The notes beneath the pieces are model-generated. The model was not told the origin of the DNA and did no database searches. It worked only from the letters and a program-made list of their open reading frames with translations. Position numbers and translations under genes: made by a program. A DNA stretch of 64,000 nucleotides from UBA5336 sp039815055 (lineage in GTDB: Bacteria; Pseudomonadota; Alphaproteobacteria; Caulobacterales; Hyphomonadaceae): assembly GCA_039815055.1 (NCBI GenBank), contig JBCCAA010000001.1, positions 1 through 64,000 on the forward strand. The letters run 5' to 3'. Positions 9,534 to 18,489 of this stretch are shown here, piece by piece; the stretch's first letter is position 1; every line of letters begins with the position of its first letter.

Positions 9534-10967
9534 TTAGCCCGACGGGCTGCCCATGAATCCAAGATCTGTGCTTGGAAAACGTTCGAGGTTTGGCAGGGCG
9601 CTGCCAAGTTCTGATTCCGACAACCCAAACCAGCGGCCCATCGTGGCGGCATACTGTTCAACGGATGTGGACGGGATCATCCGGCCACGCCGCTCCGTGT
9701 AGCTTGGTAAATCAAGGTCCGGCGCGGGGATATCGCCATAGATGCGTCGGCCAGCCACTTCGCCACCCATGACGAAATGGTGTGATCCCCAGCCATGATC
9801 GGTGCCGTCGCCATTATCGATGGTTGTGCGACCGAAATCCGATGCGGTGAACACGACCACGTCATTCCAGAGGCCCCGCTCGAGCATCGCTGACCGGAAC
9901 GCCATCAAGGCGTCATTGATCTCCGATTGCAGGGCCGGCATGTCAGCCACCTGATTGGAGTGTGTGTCGAACCCACCGCCCGTCACATAGAAGACTTGAC
10001 GCGGCACACCCAATGAGCCGGAGACCGTCATCGCCTCGGCGACTTCCGCCAATTGCCCGCCGAGACGGGTCGGCGGGAACGCGGTATTGATCGGGATCGA
10101 TTGTTCCAGTGCGGTGCGATAGTTCTGCGCGGATACCAGACCTTGGGACTGTGCGTCGACGATGTCGCGCGCGAACAGAGACGATGAGGTAACCTGGTTG
10201 CGCAGGTAGTATTCGCGGATCGCTTCCCGCATGGGGTCGAACCGGCTGTTGCCACCGATCACCCCGCGATTGTCGATGACATCAAGCTCGCCGCCGCCAC
10301 TTCCCGGCAGGCTGAACTGCTGGACCGTGTTGCCGGACAGAAAAACATCATTGCCACCGGTCGCGATGGCTGAATAGGACCGCGCGCCCGGGGAGAGATT
10401 TGCCGACGTTGCATCAGCGAACCGACCACCCCATCCATAGCGAGACCCCTCAACGTCGAGCGACATCCAGGTCGATTGCTGGTCATTGTGAGAGAAAAGC
10501 CGCGGTGGAAGTTCCACCGTTGCGGCTTCAAATTCGTCTCGGGTTGTTGGCTCCAGAAGCGGGCCGACATTGCCTATAACGGCCAGATCACCGCCATCAA
10601 ACATGTCCGCCAATCCAGCGTATTGCGGCGGTAGGCCAAACTCGCGGCCACCAAAGGCGCCTGCGTTGTCGGCGTTGAGCTTCGCCAGATTCGCTATGTC
10701 GCGAGATGATGTGCCGGACCCGACACCATAGGCGCCAAAAATGCCGGGGCGGATGTTTCCAAGTGCATTGTGGGAGGCGGTGTCGACCGGCAGCACGGTG
10801 TCGCCATGGTCCCATCCACCTTTCAGGAAGACGCACACGATGGCTTTGTAGCCCGTGGTGTCAGCGGCCCAGGCTCTGCCCCCTGTCAGGGAGCCGAACA
10901 TGCCAGACGCGCCGGCGAAAGTTGCAGCGGAAGCCGTGAGAAAAGAGCGGCGGGAAAATTGGGTCAT
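9534..10967 (-). CDS. DUF1501 family protein, Tat-exported
   Basis: Protein of 477 residues with a twin-arginine leader at the N-terminus (SRRSFLTASAATFAGA, cleavage probably after GRAWA). The mature part matches the DUF1501 family, related in fold to sulfatase/alkaline phosphatase-like proteins: VCVFLKGGWDHGDTVLP near the start, FSHNDQQSTW, YVTGGGFDTHSNQ and VVVFTASDFGRTTIDNGDGTDH. The conserved Asp/His residues look intact. It lies 15 bases after the DUF1800 gene, a pairing found widely in bacteria. The substrate is unknown; export to the periplasm is predicted from the signal. Confidence 0.92.
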   Translation of the reverse strand: MTQFSRRSFLTASAATFAGASGMFGSLTGGRAWAADTTGYKAIVCVFLKGGWDHGDTVLPVDTASHNALGNIRPGIFGAYGVGSGTSSRDIANLAKLNADNAGAFGGREFGLPPQYAGLADMFDGGDLAVIGNVGPLLEPTTRDEFEAATVELPPRLFSHNDQQSTWMSLDVEGSRYGWGGRFADATSANLSPGARSYSAIATGGNDVFLSGNTVQQFSLPGSGGGELDVIDNRGVIGGNSRFDPMREAIREYYLRNQVTSSSLFARDIVDAQSQGLVSAQNYRTALEQSIPINTAFPPTRLGGQLAEVAEAMTVSGSLGVPRQVFYVTGGGFDTHSNQVADMPALQSEINDALMAFRSAMLERGLWNDVVVFTASDFGRTTIDNGDGTDHGWGSHHFVMGGEVAGRRIYGDIPAPDLDLPSYTERRGRMIPSTSVEQYAATMGRWFGLSESELGSALPNLERFPSTDLGFMGSPSG

Positions 10968-10982
10968 ATCCTTGTCTCCTGT

Positions 10983-12746
10983 CTAACGCACGACCGCAAA
11001 GGCGGCGGAATCGGCGACCATGAGCACAGCCGCGCGAACCCTGCGTTGTCGGTCGCTCTCAGCATTACTATCGGTAATGACGAGTGCATTCAGCGCGTTC
11101 ACGATGTCCGTGCGGGCCTCGTCTTCAAGGGTCCCGGCGGTCAGAAGAAGATCGAGGTGATCGACCAGCGCCTCGGGTGTCTCAGCCAGGGCCAGCTCCG
11201 CGCTGTAGTCTGGAACAAACTGTTGCACACCGCTGCGGCGGACCCGTTCGAATGCGAAATCCGTCATCCAGTTCGAGTATCCGAACGTGGTGCCGGAATT
11301 GATGAGCTGAAGCTCAGGCGCCGTCAGACCTGCTGACCCGCTTTCGGTGCCCGGCGCGATGAAGCCCGGGCGATAAAAGTTGAACACGGATGGCGAACGG
11401 AATGGGTGTTGGCCGAGCCGATCGGATGTGCGGCGTGTATCATTGAACCGGCCCTGCTCGCCGGCATCGGCGTTGGATACATTGAACGCTCTCGCCCAAT
11501 GGACGTACTTCAGAATGGGTTCACGGATCTTGCCGGCGCCAGGATCTTCGAGCGAGGTCTCGCTGTGAACCACATCGTCCAGGAGAATGGCTGCGATGGT
11601 TGCTTCAAGATCGCCGCGCTGACCGGTGCCGAACCGGCTACCATCCGGCGACACGAAACTACCGGCTTCAAAGGCGGTGGCGACCCGCTGCACATAAGCA
11701 GGAGACGGGTTGGAGGCGGTAAAGCGTTGGATCAGCTGGCGAGACAGAAAGGGCGCCATATTCGGGTGCTCGAAGATCGCATCGAGCGCCCGGTCTATGG
11801 TTTCATCTCCCGGTGTTCCTGCCGGGATCACCGTGCCGAGGAACGCCTTTTCCTTTTCCGAATGCTGGTCGGCATACATCTGCAGCGGCGAAGAGGCGTA
11901 GTCATCATCGCGGTCGCGGTTCGAAAAGCTGGTGCCCTTGTACCCGAGGCCGGTAAAAACGCGCGCCAGGCCTTCGACATCGTCATTCGTGTAGGTCTCG
12001 ATGGGATCGCCTGAGCCATTCAGGCGCGGCGTGCCGTCCATGTTCAACTCGACCAGGCCGATTGTGAACAATTGCAGCAATTCGCGGGCGTAATTCTCAT
12101 CCGGCATCCGGCCGGTGCGATCATCGGCTTTGCGATTGCGAAGATATGTCAGGTAGTCCGCCATTGCGGGCGAATAGGTCACCTCTTGCAGAATGTCGCG
12201 GTAGTTCCCAAACGCGTTGCGAGAGAGGATGTCCACATAGTAGGCCATCTCCAGGGATTCCCCGGCCATGGAGTCGTCTGACACGACGATGATCTGTGAG
12301 AGCGCGAAAACCATACGTTGGCGCAACTGGTCGTCGCCCGACATCATGGCGTTCCAGAACAGGGGGGAGTGCGCGCGGTTGCCAATGTCTTCGCCGCTGT
12401 TTTCCTGTTGGAGCAGGCCCGGCAAATATAATGTCGGCGCCGTATTGATCTGGGCCTCGGTCCAGTCGGCCGCGTCTGCTCCGACAAGCGCCAGTAGCTC
12501 TTGTGAAGTAGCACCGAAGCCGGCCTGGGTGACGAAGCGCGCGACTTCAACCTGGGAGTCCAGTCCGGTGACTGCGGGAGGTGGAGGGGGTGGTGGAGGT
12601 GAGGAGCTGGCAGGCGGCGACCCTCCGCCACCTCCTGTGCTGGCAGGGTCTGAAGAACCACCCCCGCCGCCGCTACAGGCCGCGACGGCTAATGCGGCTA
12701 TTGCCGGCGCGCATGCTTTCCACGTCAGATCTCGTTGCTGATGCAT
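10983..12746 (-). CDS. DUF1800 family lipoprotein
   Basis: Protein of 587 residues. ATG 12746 is preferred because GAGG lies 6 bases upstream on this strand. A hydrophobic signal ends in a lipobox (LAVAAC) and is followed by low-complexity Gly, Ser and Pro runs (PPPPPPPP), a flexible tether. The DUF1800 domain begins at about residue 70 with EVARFVTQAGFGAT and contains ENYARELLQLFTIG, FTGLGY, HPNMAPFLSRQLIQRF and FRSPSVFNFYRPGF. It is upstream of the DUF1501 gene in one transcription unit. The two gene products probably work together in the envelope; no biochemical role is established. Confidence 0.92.
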   Translation of the reverse strand: MHQQRDLTWKACAPAIAALAVAACSGGGGGSSDPASTGGGGGSPPASSSPPPPPPPPAVTGLDSQVEVARFVTQAGFGATSQELLALVGADAADWTEAQINTAPTLYLPGLLQQENSGEDIGNRAHSPLFWNAMMSGDDQLRQRMVFALSQIIVVSDDSMAGESLEMAYYVDILSRNAFGNYRDILQEVTYSPAMADYLTYLRNRKADDRTGRMPDENYARELLQLFTIGLVELNMDGTPRLNGSGDPIETYTNDDVEGLARVFTGLGYKGTSFSNRDRDDDYASSPLQMYADQHSEKEKAFLGTVIPAGTPGDETIDRALDAIFEHPNMAPFLSRQLIQRFTASNPSPAYVQRVATAFEAGSFVSPDGSRFGTGQRGDLEATIAAILLDDVVHSETSLEDPGAGKIREPILKYVHWARAFNVSNADAGEQGRFNDTRRTSDRLGQHPFRSPSVFNFYRPGFIAPGTESGSAGLTAPELQLINSGTTFGYSNWMTDFAFERVRRSGVQQFVPDYSAELALAETPEALVDHLDLLLTAGTLEDEARTDIVNALNALVITDSNAESDRQRRVRAAVLMVADSAAFAVVR

Positions 12747-12952
12747 AACTGTCCTCGCCTCATTCCACACGCGGTCCCGTAACCCACCTTCTGTGGAACG
12801 GGTAAAATGATCAGTGCCCCTCCGACATTGTGCCCCTCAGCACTAATGGGCGGGTCTTGAACTCGAGTGGACGCTACGGGGCAATTTCCGAGGAAACTAT
12901 TTAAAAACCAGTCACCTTGACGTTTTCTTGCCTCAGGGGAATTTTAGTGGAC

Positions 12953-13308
12953 GTGACCAGTCGGCCTGTAAGCCGGGTTCTGTACCGCCAAAGCGGTGGC
13001 AACCATTCATCTGGGGCGGCCTTTGCAGACCGCCTCGTGCGACGCACCCGGAGCGCGGGCTGGAAATGGCCCATGCGCGCCCCCTATTCGGTCTTGCTCC
13101 CGGCGGGGTTTACCGTGCCAGGCCTGTCGCCAGGCCTGCGGTGGGCTCTTACCCCACCCTTTCACCCTTACCCCTTGTGGGGCGGTTTGCTTTCTGTGGC
13201 ACTTTCCCTCGGCTCGCGCCGGGCGGGCGTTACCCGCCGCCGTATTTCCATGGAGCCCGGACTTTCCTCTCGCCTTTCGGCCAGCGGCTGCCCGGCCGAC
13301 TGGTCAGC
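12953..13308 (-). ncRNA. rnpB: RNase P RNA, bacterial type A
   Basis: Catalytic RNA that removes tRNA 5' leaders. On the minus strand it starts near 13308 with GCTGACCAGTCGGCC, which pairs with the 3' segment GGCCGACTGGTCA near 12954 to form helix P1 (13 bp). Universally conserved elements are present: GAGGAAAGTCCGGGCTCC just inside the 5' end, GGGGTAAGAGCCCACCGC in the middle, and ACAGAACCCGGCTTACAGG near the 3' end. The length of about 356 nt is normal. Long frames readable on the plus strand here are chance. Confidence 0.97.
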
Positions 13309-13312
13309 ACGG

Positions 13313-13320
13313 CTTATAGC
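13313..13320 (-). promoter_or_regulatory. Probable -10 element of the rnpB promoter
   Basis: On the minus strand GCTATAAG lies about 5 bases before the predicted first base of RNase P RNA. It resembles the alphaproteobacterial housekeeping -10 pattern known from Caulobacter (GCTANAWC). I see no convincing -35 hexamer at standard spacing. Confidence 0.45.
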
Positions 13321-13361
13321 GCGTTACATGGCAGGAATCGAGTTGGGAGGCCCAGGAGGTC

Positions 13362-14258
13362 ATGTCATCTGACGCGCCAGGTGCCTTCGCGGCGATCCGT
13401 ACACACCTTTTGTTTCCAGGATGGCGAGCGCTTAAGCGTCTGTCTCGCCCGGATGTGCGGATCGTTTCCGGCGGGATTGCTTTCTATGCGCTGTTTTCGG
13501 TGTTCCCGCTGATCTACCTCACGCTCACGCTGCTGATCGCCGTGCTTCCCACCGAACTATCCGCCCAGATTGCAGGGTCCATTGAACAAATGCTGACCTC
13601 TGGTGTGGCGCCGCTGGATGCAGATGAGGTCGACATCATCTCTGCCCTGACGCCTCAAGGCCTGACATTTCGCGCGATCATCGCCGTACTGGTTGTGGCC
13701 TTTACCGCGACATCGGGCGCCAAGGCGGTGATCACCGGCATTCGTATGATTGCGGGATCTGAAAGACGGCGCAGCGTGATCGGGTTTCAGGGTGCAGCGC
13801 TGGCGATGACCGCAGCCTTGATCCTGCTCGTCTGGGCCCTGGGCGCAGCGCAGCTCGTCGTCGCGATCTTCCAACGTGGTGATGCCGGAGATGCCGGGCG
13901 TTTTGCCGGCCAGATCGCAGCGCTCGCTTCCACGCTCTGGATCACGAAATGGGTGGGCAGTTTCGCCGTGTTCTATGTGCTGATTGCGTTATCGCTCAGG
14001 CGGTCGGGTACGCGAAGCTGGGCCGTTGCCGCCGGCGCGGCGTGCGCTGCGCTGGGCTGGCTCGGGATCACATGGGCTTTCCAGCTTTACTTGCAGTTTT
14101 CTGTGCTCGACACGCTCTACGGCGCCTTGGCCAGCTTGATTTTGGGTTTCATCTGGCTTGTATCATCGGTGATGACATTGCTTTTCGGCGCCGCCTTGGC
14201 AGCGGAGTGGTCAAAGAACAAAACCGATCAGGCCTCACCGTCTTCGGCGGCGCAATAA
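13362..14258 (+). CDS. YihY/BrkB family inner-membrane protein
   Basis: Multi-pass membrane protein of 298 residues from the YihY (BrkB) family, of uncertain function. About six hydrophobic helices are visible. The family opening is clear (RPDVRIVSGGIAFYALFSVFPLIYLTLTL broken over the first helix), followed by FTATSGAKAVITGIR, a segment around LRRSGTRSWAVAAGA, and the final helices LGITWAFQLYLQF and SLILGFIWLVSSVMTLLFGA. It starts 53 bases beyond rnpB on the opposite strand, and its end overlaps the convergent amidase gene by 31 bases. Confidence 0.9.
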   Translation: MSSDAPGAFAAIRTHLLFPGWRALKRLSRPDVRIVSGGIAFYALFSVFPLIYLTLTLLIAVLPTELSAQIAGSIEQMLTSGVAPLDADEVDIISALTPQGLTFRAIIAVLVVAFTATSGAKAVITGIRMIAGSERRRSVIGFQGAALAMTAALILLVWALGAAQLVVAIFQRGDAGDAGRFAGQIAALASTLWITKWVGSFAVFYVLIALSLRRSGTRSWAVAAGAACAALGWLGITWAFQLYLQFSVLDTLYGALASLILGFIWLVSSVMTLLFGAALAAEWSKNKTDQASPSSAAQ

Positions 14259-15001
14259 AGCGCGCGTACCGCACCGATCATCGCCAGGCATGACAAGTCG
14301 GCTTGTCCGGTTATCTGCTCCGGCCGCCAGCGACGTTGAAAGGCTGTGACCACGGCCTGAGTGTTCTCGTCATATGTTCCGGTGACAGACAGATCGTAGC
14401 CAATCGACACAAGCATTGCCTGCATGCGCTCCACAGACGCGCTCGTTTCACCGCGATCGAGCCCGCGCCCGCGCACAGTAGACCCATCCAGAGCCGGTTC
14501 AGGACTCGGCCAAAGGCCAATGCCTGCATCCGCCAGAGTTTGCCATGGAAAGTGCTCGCCGGGATCGCGCTTTCGAGTTGGTGCAATATCGCTGTGGCCG
14601 ACAATCCGGGTGGGCAGAATACCATGACGAGACAGGATTGCTCGGCAGAGGCTGATCACCGCTGCGACCTGTACGTGTGGAAAAGGTGGTAGAACGTTTC
14701 CGGCAAGCGGGAAGTCATGGCCGCCATTGATGATCTCGATTCCAATTGACCGGGAGTTGAGGTCGTTTTCGCCTTGCCAGGCTGCGACCCCGGCGTGCCA
14801 GGCGCGCTTGTCTTCTGCCACCATCTGCACGACCGTGCCGTCTTCGCGCACGACATAGTGGGCTGACACTTCGGCGGCCGATTCGCAAAGCCGGGCTTCC
14901 GCCGTCTCTCCATCTTCCATGCCGGTATAGTGCAGAACCAGCAAATCCAGGGCTTCCCGGCGGTCATTGAAGTTTGGGCTGGGGCGTTGGATCAGCCGCA
15001 T
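14228..15001 (-). CDS. AmpD-type N-acetylmuramoyl-L-alanine amidase with peptidoglycan-binding domain
   Basis: Zinc amidase of 257 residues that cleaves the MurNAc-L-Ala bond. The Amidase_2 domain shows LVLHYTGM (H24), VGHSDIAP (H136) and RKRDPGEHFPW (D146), the expected zinc ligands. A C-terminal module of about 60 residues (RMQAMLVSIGYDLSVTGTYDEN, then AVVTAFQRRW) is a PG_binding_1 domain, making it more like AmiD than the short recycling AmpD. No clear signal peptide is seen, so it may act in cytoplasmic muropeptide recycling. The start codon overlaps the stop of the upstream EamA gene (TGATG). Confidence 0.92.
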   Translation of the reverse strand: MRLIQRPSPNFNDRREALDLLVLHYTGMEDGETAEARLCESAAEVSAHYVVREDGTVVQMVAEDKRAWHAGVAAWQGENDLNSRSIGIEIINGGHDFPLAGNVLPPFPHVQVAAVISLCRAILSRHGILPTRIVGHSDIAPTRKRDPGEHFPWQTLADAGIGLWPSPEPALDGSTVRGRGLDRGETSASVERMQAMLVSIGYDLSVTGTYDENTQAVVTAFQRRWRPEQITGQADLSCLAMIGAVRALYCAAEDGEA

Positions 15002-15900
15002 CAGGTGGGACCTCCGGTCTTGTTGCCGAGCGCTGCTTCCGGCATCGCCTTGTTCTGGCGCAGCACAATCACAAGCACGCCGCCCAGCGACACAACCGAG
15101 CCGAACATCAGGTTCATCGTCAAGTGTTCGCCCAGCAGGGTGATGCCAAATACGACACCCCAGATCGGTGTCATGAGCGTCAATGGTGACAGCAAGGAGA
15201 CGTCATAGCGCTTCACGAGTGAATAGAACGCGCCATGTCCGAATATAGAAACGCCAATCACGGCGAAAGCTGTCGCGAGCCAAACCCAGATGCCACCCGA
15301 TGCATAGGCAGTCCACTGGCCGGATTCCAAAACGGCTGACAGCGCCAATGTCGGCAAAAGGGAGAAGGCGCCCAGCCAGGCCTGAAGCTGAAACGCGGAA
15401 ATTGGCGCCATCTGTTTCATCAATATCCCGCCATAGGCCCCGGTGAGCGCCGAGATGGCCACGAGGATCAAGCCATAGGACAAAGAGAACTCACTAGGAT
15501 CAAAGGCAATGATCAAGCTGCCAGCGATCGCAAGCGTGATCCCGAGCCCGCGCCGCCAGCCGATGGTCTCGCCAAGAAAGGTCATGCTCATCAATGTTGA
15601 AAACGGCACACCGAGTTGGACGACAATGGCCACGGCGCTGGCTTCGGCATGGGCAAGGCCCACAAACAGCAGCCCGAAATGGGCCGCGCCGAGACACATC
15701 GAAATGCCAAACAGTCTGAGAAGGTCGCCGGGCACCGGCCGCAGCCACCACGCCAGTAGGACCATGATCCCCAGAAGTCTCAAGGCGGCGAAGAAAAGTG
15801 GCGGCACGCCAGCATCAGCTACCACCCATCGGGTGACAACCACATTCAGGCCCCATACCAGGCAAACCACGCATAACAGGCAAAAATCGGCAAAACGCAT
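15001..15900 (-). CDS. EamA/DMT family transporter
   Basis: Ten-helix drug/metabolite transporter-like protein, 299 residues from ATG 15900. An in-frame TTG at 15918 is possible, but GGTGGGGA directly before the ATG is a better ribosome site. Two EamA repeats of five helices each are recognisable; the first starts FCLLCVVCLVWGLNVVVTRW and the second follows AFDPSEFSLSYGLILVAISAL. The closing motif LMTPIWGVVFGITLLGEHLT is typical. Substrate cannot be predicted. It is translationally coupled to the amidase gene downstream, so export or import of a cell-wall metabolite is conceivable but speculative. Confidence 0.9.
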   Translation of the reverse strand: MRFADFCLLCVVCLVWGLNVVVTRWVVADAGVPPLFFAALRLLGIMVLLAWWLRPVPGDLLRLFGISMCLGAAHFGLLFVGLAHAEASAVAIVVQLGVPFSTLMSMTFLGETIGWRRGLGITLAIAGSLIIAFDPSEFSLSYGLILVAISALTGAYGGILMKQMAPISAFQLQAWLGAFSLLPTLALSAVLESGQWTAYASGGIWVWLATAFAVIGVSIFGHGAFYSLVKRYDVSLLSPLTLMTPIWGVVFGITLLGEHLTMNLMFGSVVSLGGVLVIVLRQNKAMPEAALGNKTGGPT

Positions 15901-15994
15901 TCCCCACCTAGACGGCAAGCCGCGCGAAGCGAACCCTGATTTTACCGAAACTTCATCGCTTTATGGCCAGACGGAGCGAGAAGGAGTTTCTCCA

Positions 15995-17104
15995 ATGACG
16001 GATGCCCGCATTGCCCGGCCACGCGTCAGCGTGATCATGACGGCGAAAAACGAAGAGGATCTCATCGAGAGCGCGATCCGATCCGTGCTGGACCAAAGCT
16101 TCAGGGACTTCGAACTCATCGTGATTGATGACGGGTCCACTGACGAAACCCCGCATTTGTTGTTTGGGTTGGCAAAAGCAGAACCCCGGCTCGTCTGGCA
16201 TCGCTGTGCGCTGAGCATCGGCCGGGTGCCGGCGTTGAACCGGGCGCTTTCTGTGGCTCGAGGCGAGTTTATCGCTGTGATGGATGCCGATGATTTGTGT
16301 TTGGCTGACCGGCTGCGTCTTCAGGTCGATCATCTCGACGCGCATCCCGAAATCGGTTTCGTCGGGTGTGGGCACGATATCATTGACCGAGACGGCACGC
16401 CGCTGACCGCCAATCGCACCGGTATATCGGCAGACCTCCTGAACTGGATGGCACCATTTACCCCGCCCTTGATCCACCCCACCGGAATGATCCGAAAGAC
16501 GGTGCTGACCTCCAATAGCATCCGGTACAGGTTGCCTGAAGAGCGCCGTGCCAGCGTTCAGGACCCCGACCCTCGGGCGGGAACTCACGGTGTGGCTGAA
16601 GATTTCGATCTTTGGCAGCGTCTGGCTTCTGTCACCGATGGCGACGTGATCGAAGGTTGCCACTTTCTCTATCGTAAGCCAGTTGACGCAACGTCTGCGC
16701 CGCGTCCGGCGCGGCGGCTCGCCAACACTCTGGACATCATGGATATCGCGCTGGCGAAGCGCTACACAGATGTATTGGAAGTGCAACGCCGAACCCTGAT
16801 TTCCGTTCTGCGTGATGATATCTCGCTGTCGCCTGGTCAAGTCAGCGAGGCGTCTCGAACGCTTCGACACATGCGCGAAACCTGGATCAAACGCCGCCAA
16901 CCCAGCGCCGCCGATCAACAGGCATCTGCCCGGCTTTGCGCGCGCTGGCTCATGCGCAGTCTCACCCAGCGCACCAAGACAGAGATGGTTGCCGGCACAG
17001 TTGCCATGGTTGGATCTGACTTCGGGCTGACCGTGCCTATGGTCTCGGAGGTCATCGACACCGGCTCGCGCCGCATGAAGGCCGCGCTATCCAGGCATGA
17101 GTGA
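15995..17104 (+). CDS. GT2 family glycosyltransferase
   Basis: Glycosyltransferase of 369 residues from ATG 15995. AAGGAG (15981-15986) lies 8 bases upstream, and the longer frame to 15509 runs antisense through the transporter gene. The GT-A fold is clear: VSVIMTAKNEEDLIESAIRS, nucleotide-binding VIDDGSTDETP and the metal-binding DxD region AVMDADDLCLADRL. A C-terminal extension of about 120 residues is helical and charged. It opens a plus-strand surface-glycan gene run and overlaps the flippase gene by 8 bases. Donor and acceptor sugars are unknown. Confidence 0.92.
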   Translation: MTDARIARPRVSVIMTAKNEEDLIESAIRSVLDQSFRDFELIVIDDGSTDETPHLLFGLAKAEPRLVWHRCALSIGRVPALNRALSVARGEFIAVMDADDLCLADRLRLQVDHLDAHPEIGFVGCGHDIIDRDGTPLTANRTGISADLLNWMAPFTPPLIHPTGMIRKTVLTSNSIRYRLPEERRASVQDPDPRAGTHGVAEDFDLWQRLASVTDGDVIEGCHFLYRKPVDATSAPRPARRLANTLDIMDIALAKRYTDVLEVQRRTLISVLRDDISLSPGQVSEASRTLRHMRETWIKRRQPSAADQQASARLCARWLMRSLTQRTKTEMVAGTVAMVGSDFGLTVPMVSEVIDTGSRRMKAALSRHE

Positions 17105-18413
17105 CTCAATCGCTCCGACGGGTCTGAAGCCGCGCCTGATCGAGGTCCTGCGGCGGCCCATCGCCGGTGGCGCGATCGGCATTACCGGTCTGCGCGTTGT
17201 CGGTCTTGCGACGGGCTTTGCGACAACGTTTTTTCTCGGCCGTGAGCTTGGCGCTGATGGATTCGGCCGCTACGCGCTGACACTGTCGATGGGGTTCGCC
17301 GTGTTCATTCCACTCCGGCTTGGCCTCGACACGCTGATGGTGCGCGAATTCGGGCGCGGCGATCCTGTTGCGGCGGAAGGGCTTGCGCGGCACGGCGCCT
17401 TGCAATGGCTGGTGCTCTCACTTCTGGCTTGCCTTTCGCTATTTATGTGGAGCTTCGCGCAGGGAAACGGATATCCGAGCTCGCATATGTTTGCGGGCCT
17501 TTCACTTGGTGTGCTCATGGCACTTCAGGCGGTTGCGGCGGGTGCACTTCGCGGAAAGGGACAGCCCGTACGGGCGTCCTTTCCAGACCTGTGCGCCCTA
17601 CCGGTCCTGCTACTGCTGACAGCGGTTGGGCTTTTTCTTTTAGACCGTTTGAACGTCGACACCGCAATCATCGCGCTGGTCCTGTGCTGGTGTGCATCGA
17701 CCCTTATGTCTGTTGCGCAGACCCTCCCCGCGCTGCAGCGATCGGATTGGTCGCGGTCGTCGGTTTCCCGGCACGTTGATTGGTTTGGCGCCAGCCTTGT
17801 GATTCTGGCGGCTTGCCTGATGGGTATGGTGCTTGGTCGGCTTGAGGTGTTGATCCTGAGCCTTAGCGCCAGTCCTGAAGCCATCGGACTCTTCGCCATG
17901 ACCTGCCGCTTGGCCATGCCCGCCGAGAGCCCGCGCATGATCCTGCGAAAAGCCAGTGAGCACGTCTTTGCAGGGTTACATGAAAAGGGTGATCTTCCAG
18001 GGATCGCCTGTCGGGCGCAGCAGTTTGCGATGAGCGAGACAATGGTCACGTGCGTCATTGTCTTTGGCACATGGGTTATGGCTCTGTTGGCGGCCCCTCT
18101 TCTCGGGGAGGGCTACGAAAAATTGCCAACCCTGGTGGCGATTGTGGGCGCCGGCTACATTCTCAAGTCCATATTTGGGCCCGGAAGTCTCGTGTTGAAC
18201 ATGCTGCGGGAGACGCAAAGCCTTGCCGTTCTGACGTTAGGCCTGGTTGTCTTCTACGCCGGTCTCGTTTTTGTCTTGTCTTCGGCCCATGGTGCTATGG
18301 GGGCCGCGATCGCTTTCGGACTGATGTTGATCATCAATGGCGCCGCGTTCAGCACGCTTGCCCGCCTGAAATGCGGGCTTCGGACAGACGCATTCGGTGC
18401 CGGTGGCCATTAA
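17097..18413 (+). CDS. Polysaccharide flippase (Wzx/MOP superfamily)
   Basis: Integral membrane protein of 438 residues with about 12 hydrophobic helices. The N-terminal part reads GITGLRVVGLATGFATTFFLGRELGADGFGRYAL when pieced together, the classic opening of lipid-linked oligosaccharide flippases, and RLGLDTLMVREFGRG follows. It probably moves undecaprenyl-linked glycan units across the inner membrane. Its start overlaps the upstream GT2 gene by 8 bases, which implies coupled expression. Two sulfotransferase genes follow, so the exported glycan may be sulfated (inference from context). Confidence 0.9.
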   Translation: MSDSIAPTGLKPRLIEVLRRPIAGGAIGITGLRVVGLATGFATTFFLGRELGADGFGRYALTLSMGFAVFIPLRLGLDTLMVREFGRGDPVAAEGLARHGALQWLVLSLLACLSLFMWSFAQGNGYPSSHMFAGLSLGVLMALQAVAAGALRGKGQPVRASFPDLCALPVLLLLTAVGLFLLDRLNVDTAIIALVLCWCASTLMSVAQTLPALQRSDWSRSSVSRHVDWFGASLVILAACLMGMVLGRLEVLILSLSASPEAIGLFAMTCRLAMPAESPRMILRKASEHVFAGLHEKGDLPGIACRAQQFAMSETMVTCVIVFGTWVMALLAAPLLGEGYEKLPTLVAIVGAGYILKSIFGPGSLVLNMLRETQSLAVLTLGLVVFYAGLVFVLSSAHGAMGAAIAFGLMLIINGAAFSTLARLKCGLRTDAFGAGGH

Positions 18414-18425
18414 CGCTTTCTTTTC

Positions 18426-18464
18426 AGCGCAGGTGCAAATCTTGGGCTGAGCTTCACCTGCGCT
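18426..18464. repeat. Perfect 10-bp inverted repeat between flippase and sulfotransferase genes
   Basis: AGCGCAGGTG (18426-18435) is repeated as its exact reverse complement CACCTGCGCT (18455-18464) with a 19-base spacer. There is no T-tract after it, so it is not a standard intrinsic terminator. It could be an RNA hairpin attenuating the operon or a protein-binding dyad. Confidence 0.5.
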
Positions 18465-18489
18465 CCGCGCAGCCTAATGGACATGCCTT

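Noticed and set aside
12917..13512. Several overlapping plus-strand reading frames of 100-190 codons
   Set aside because: They lie across the RNase P RNA gene on the minus strand, whose conserved elements explain the sequence. The frames have unusual composition and no ribosome sites.
15509..15994. In-frame 5' extension of the GT2 gene
   Set aside because: Would run antisense through the EamA transporter gene. The GT-A fold and a good ribosome site begin at 15995.
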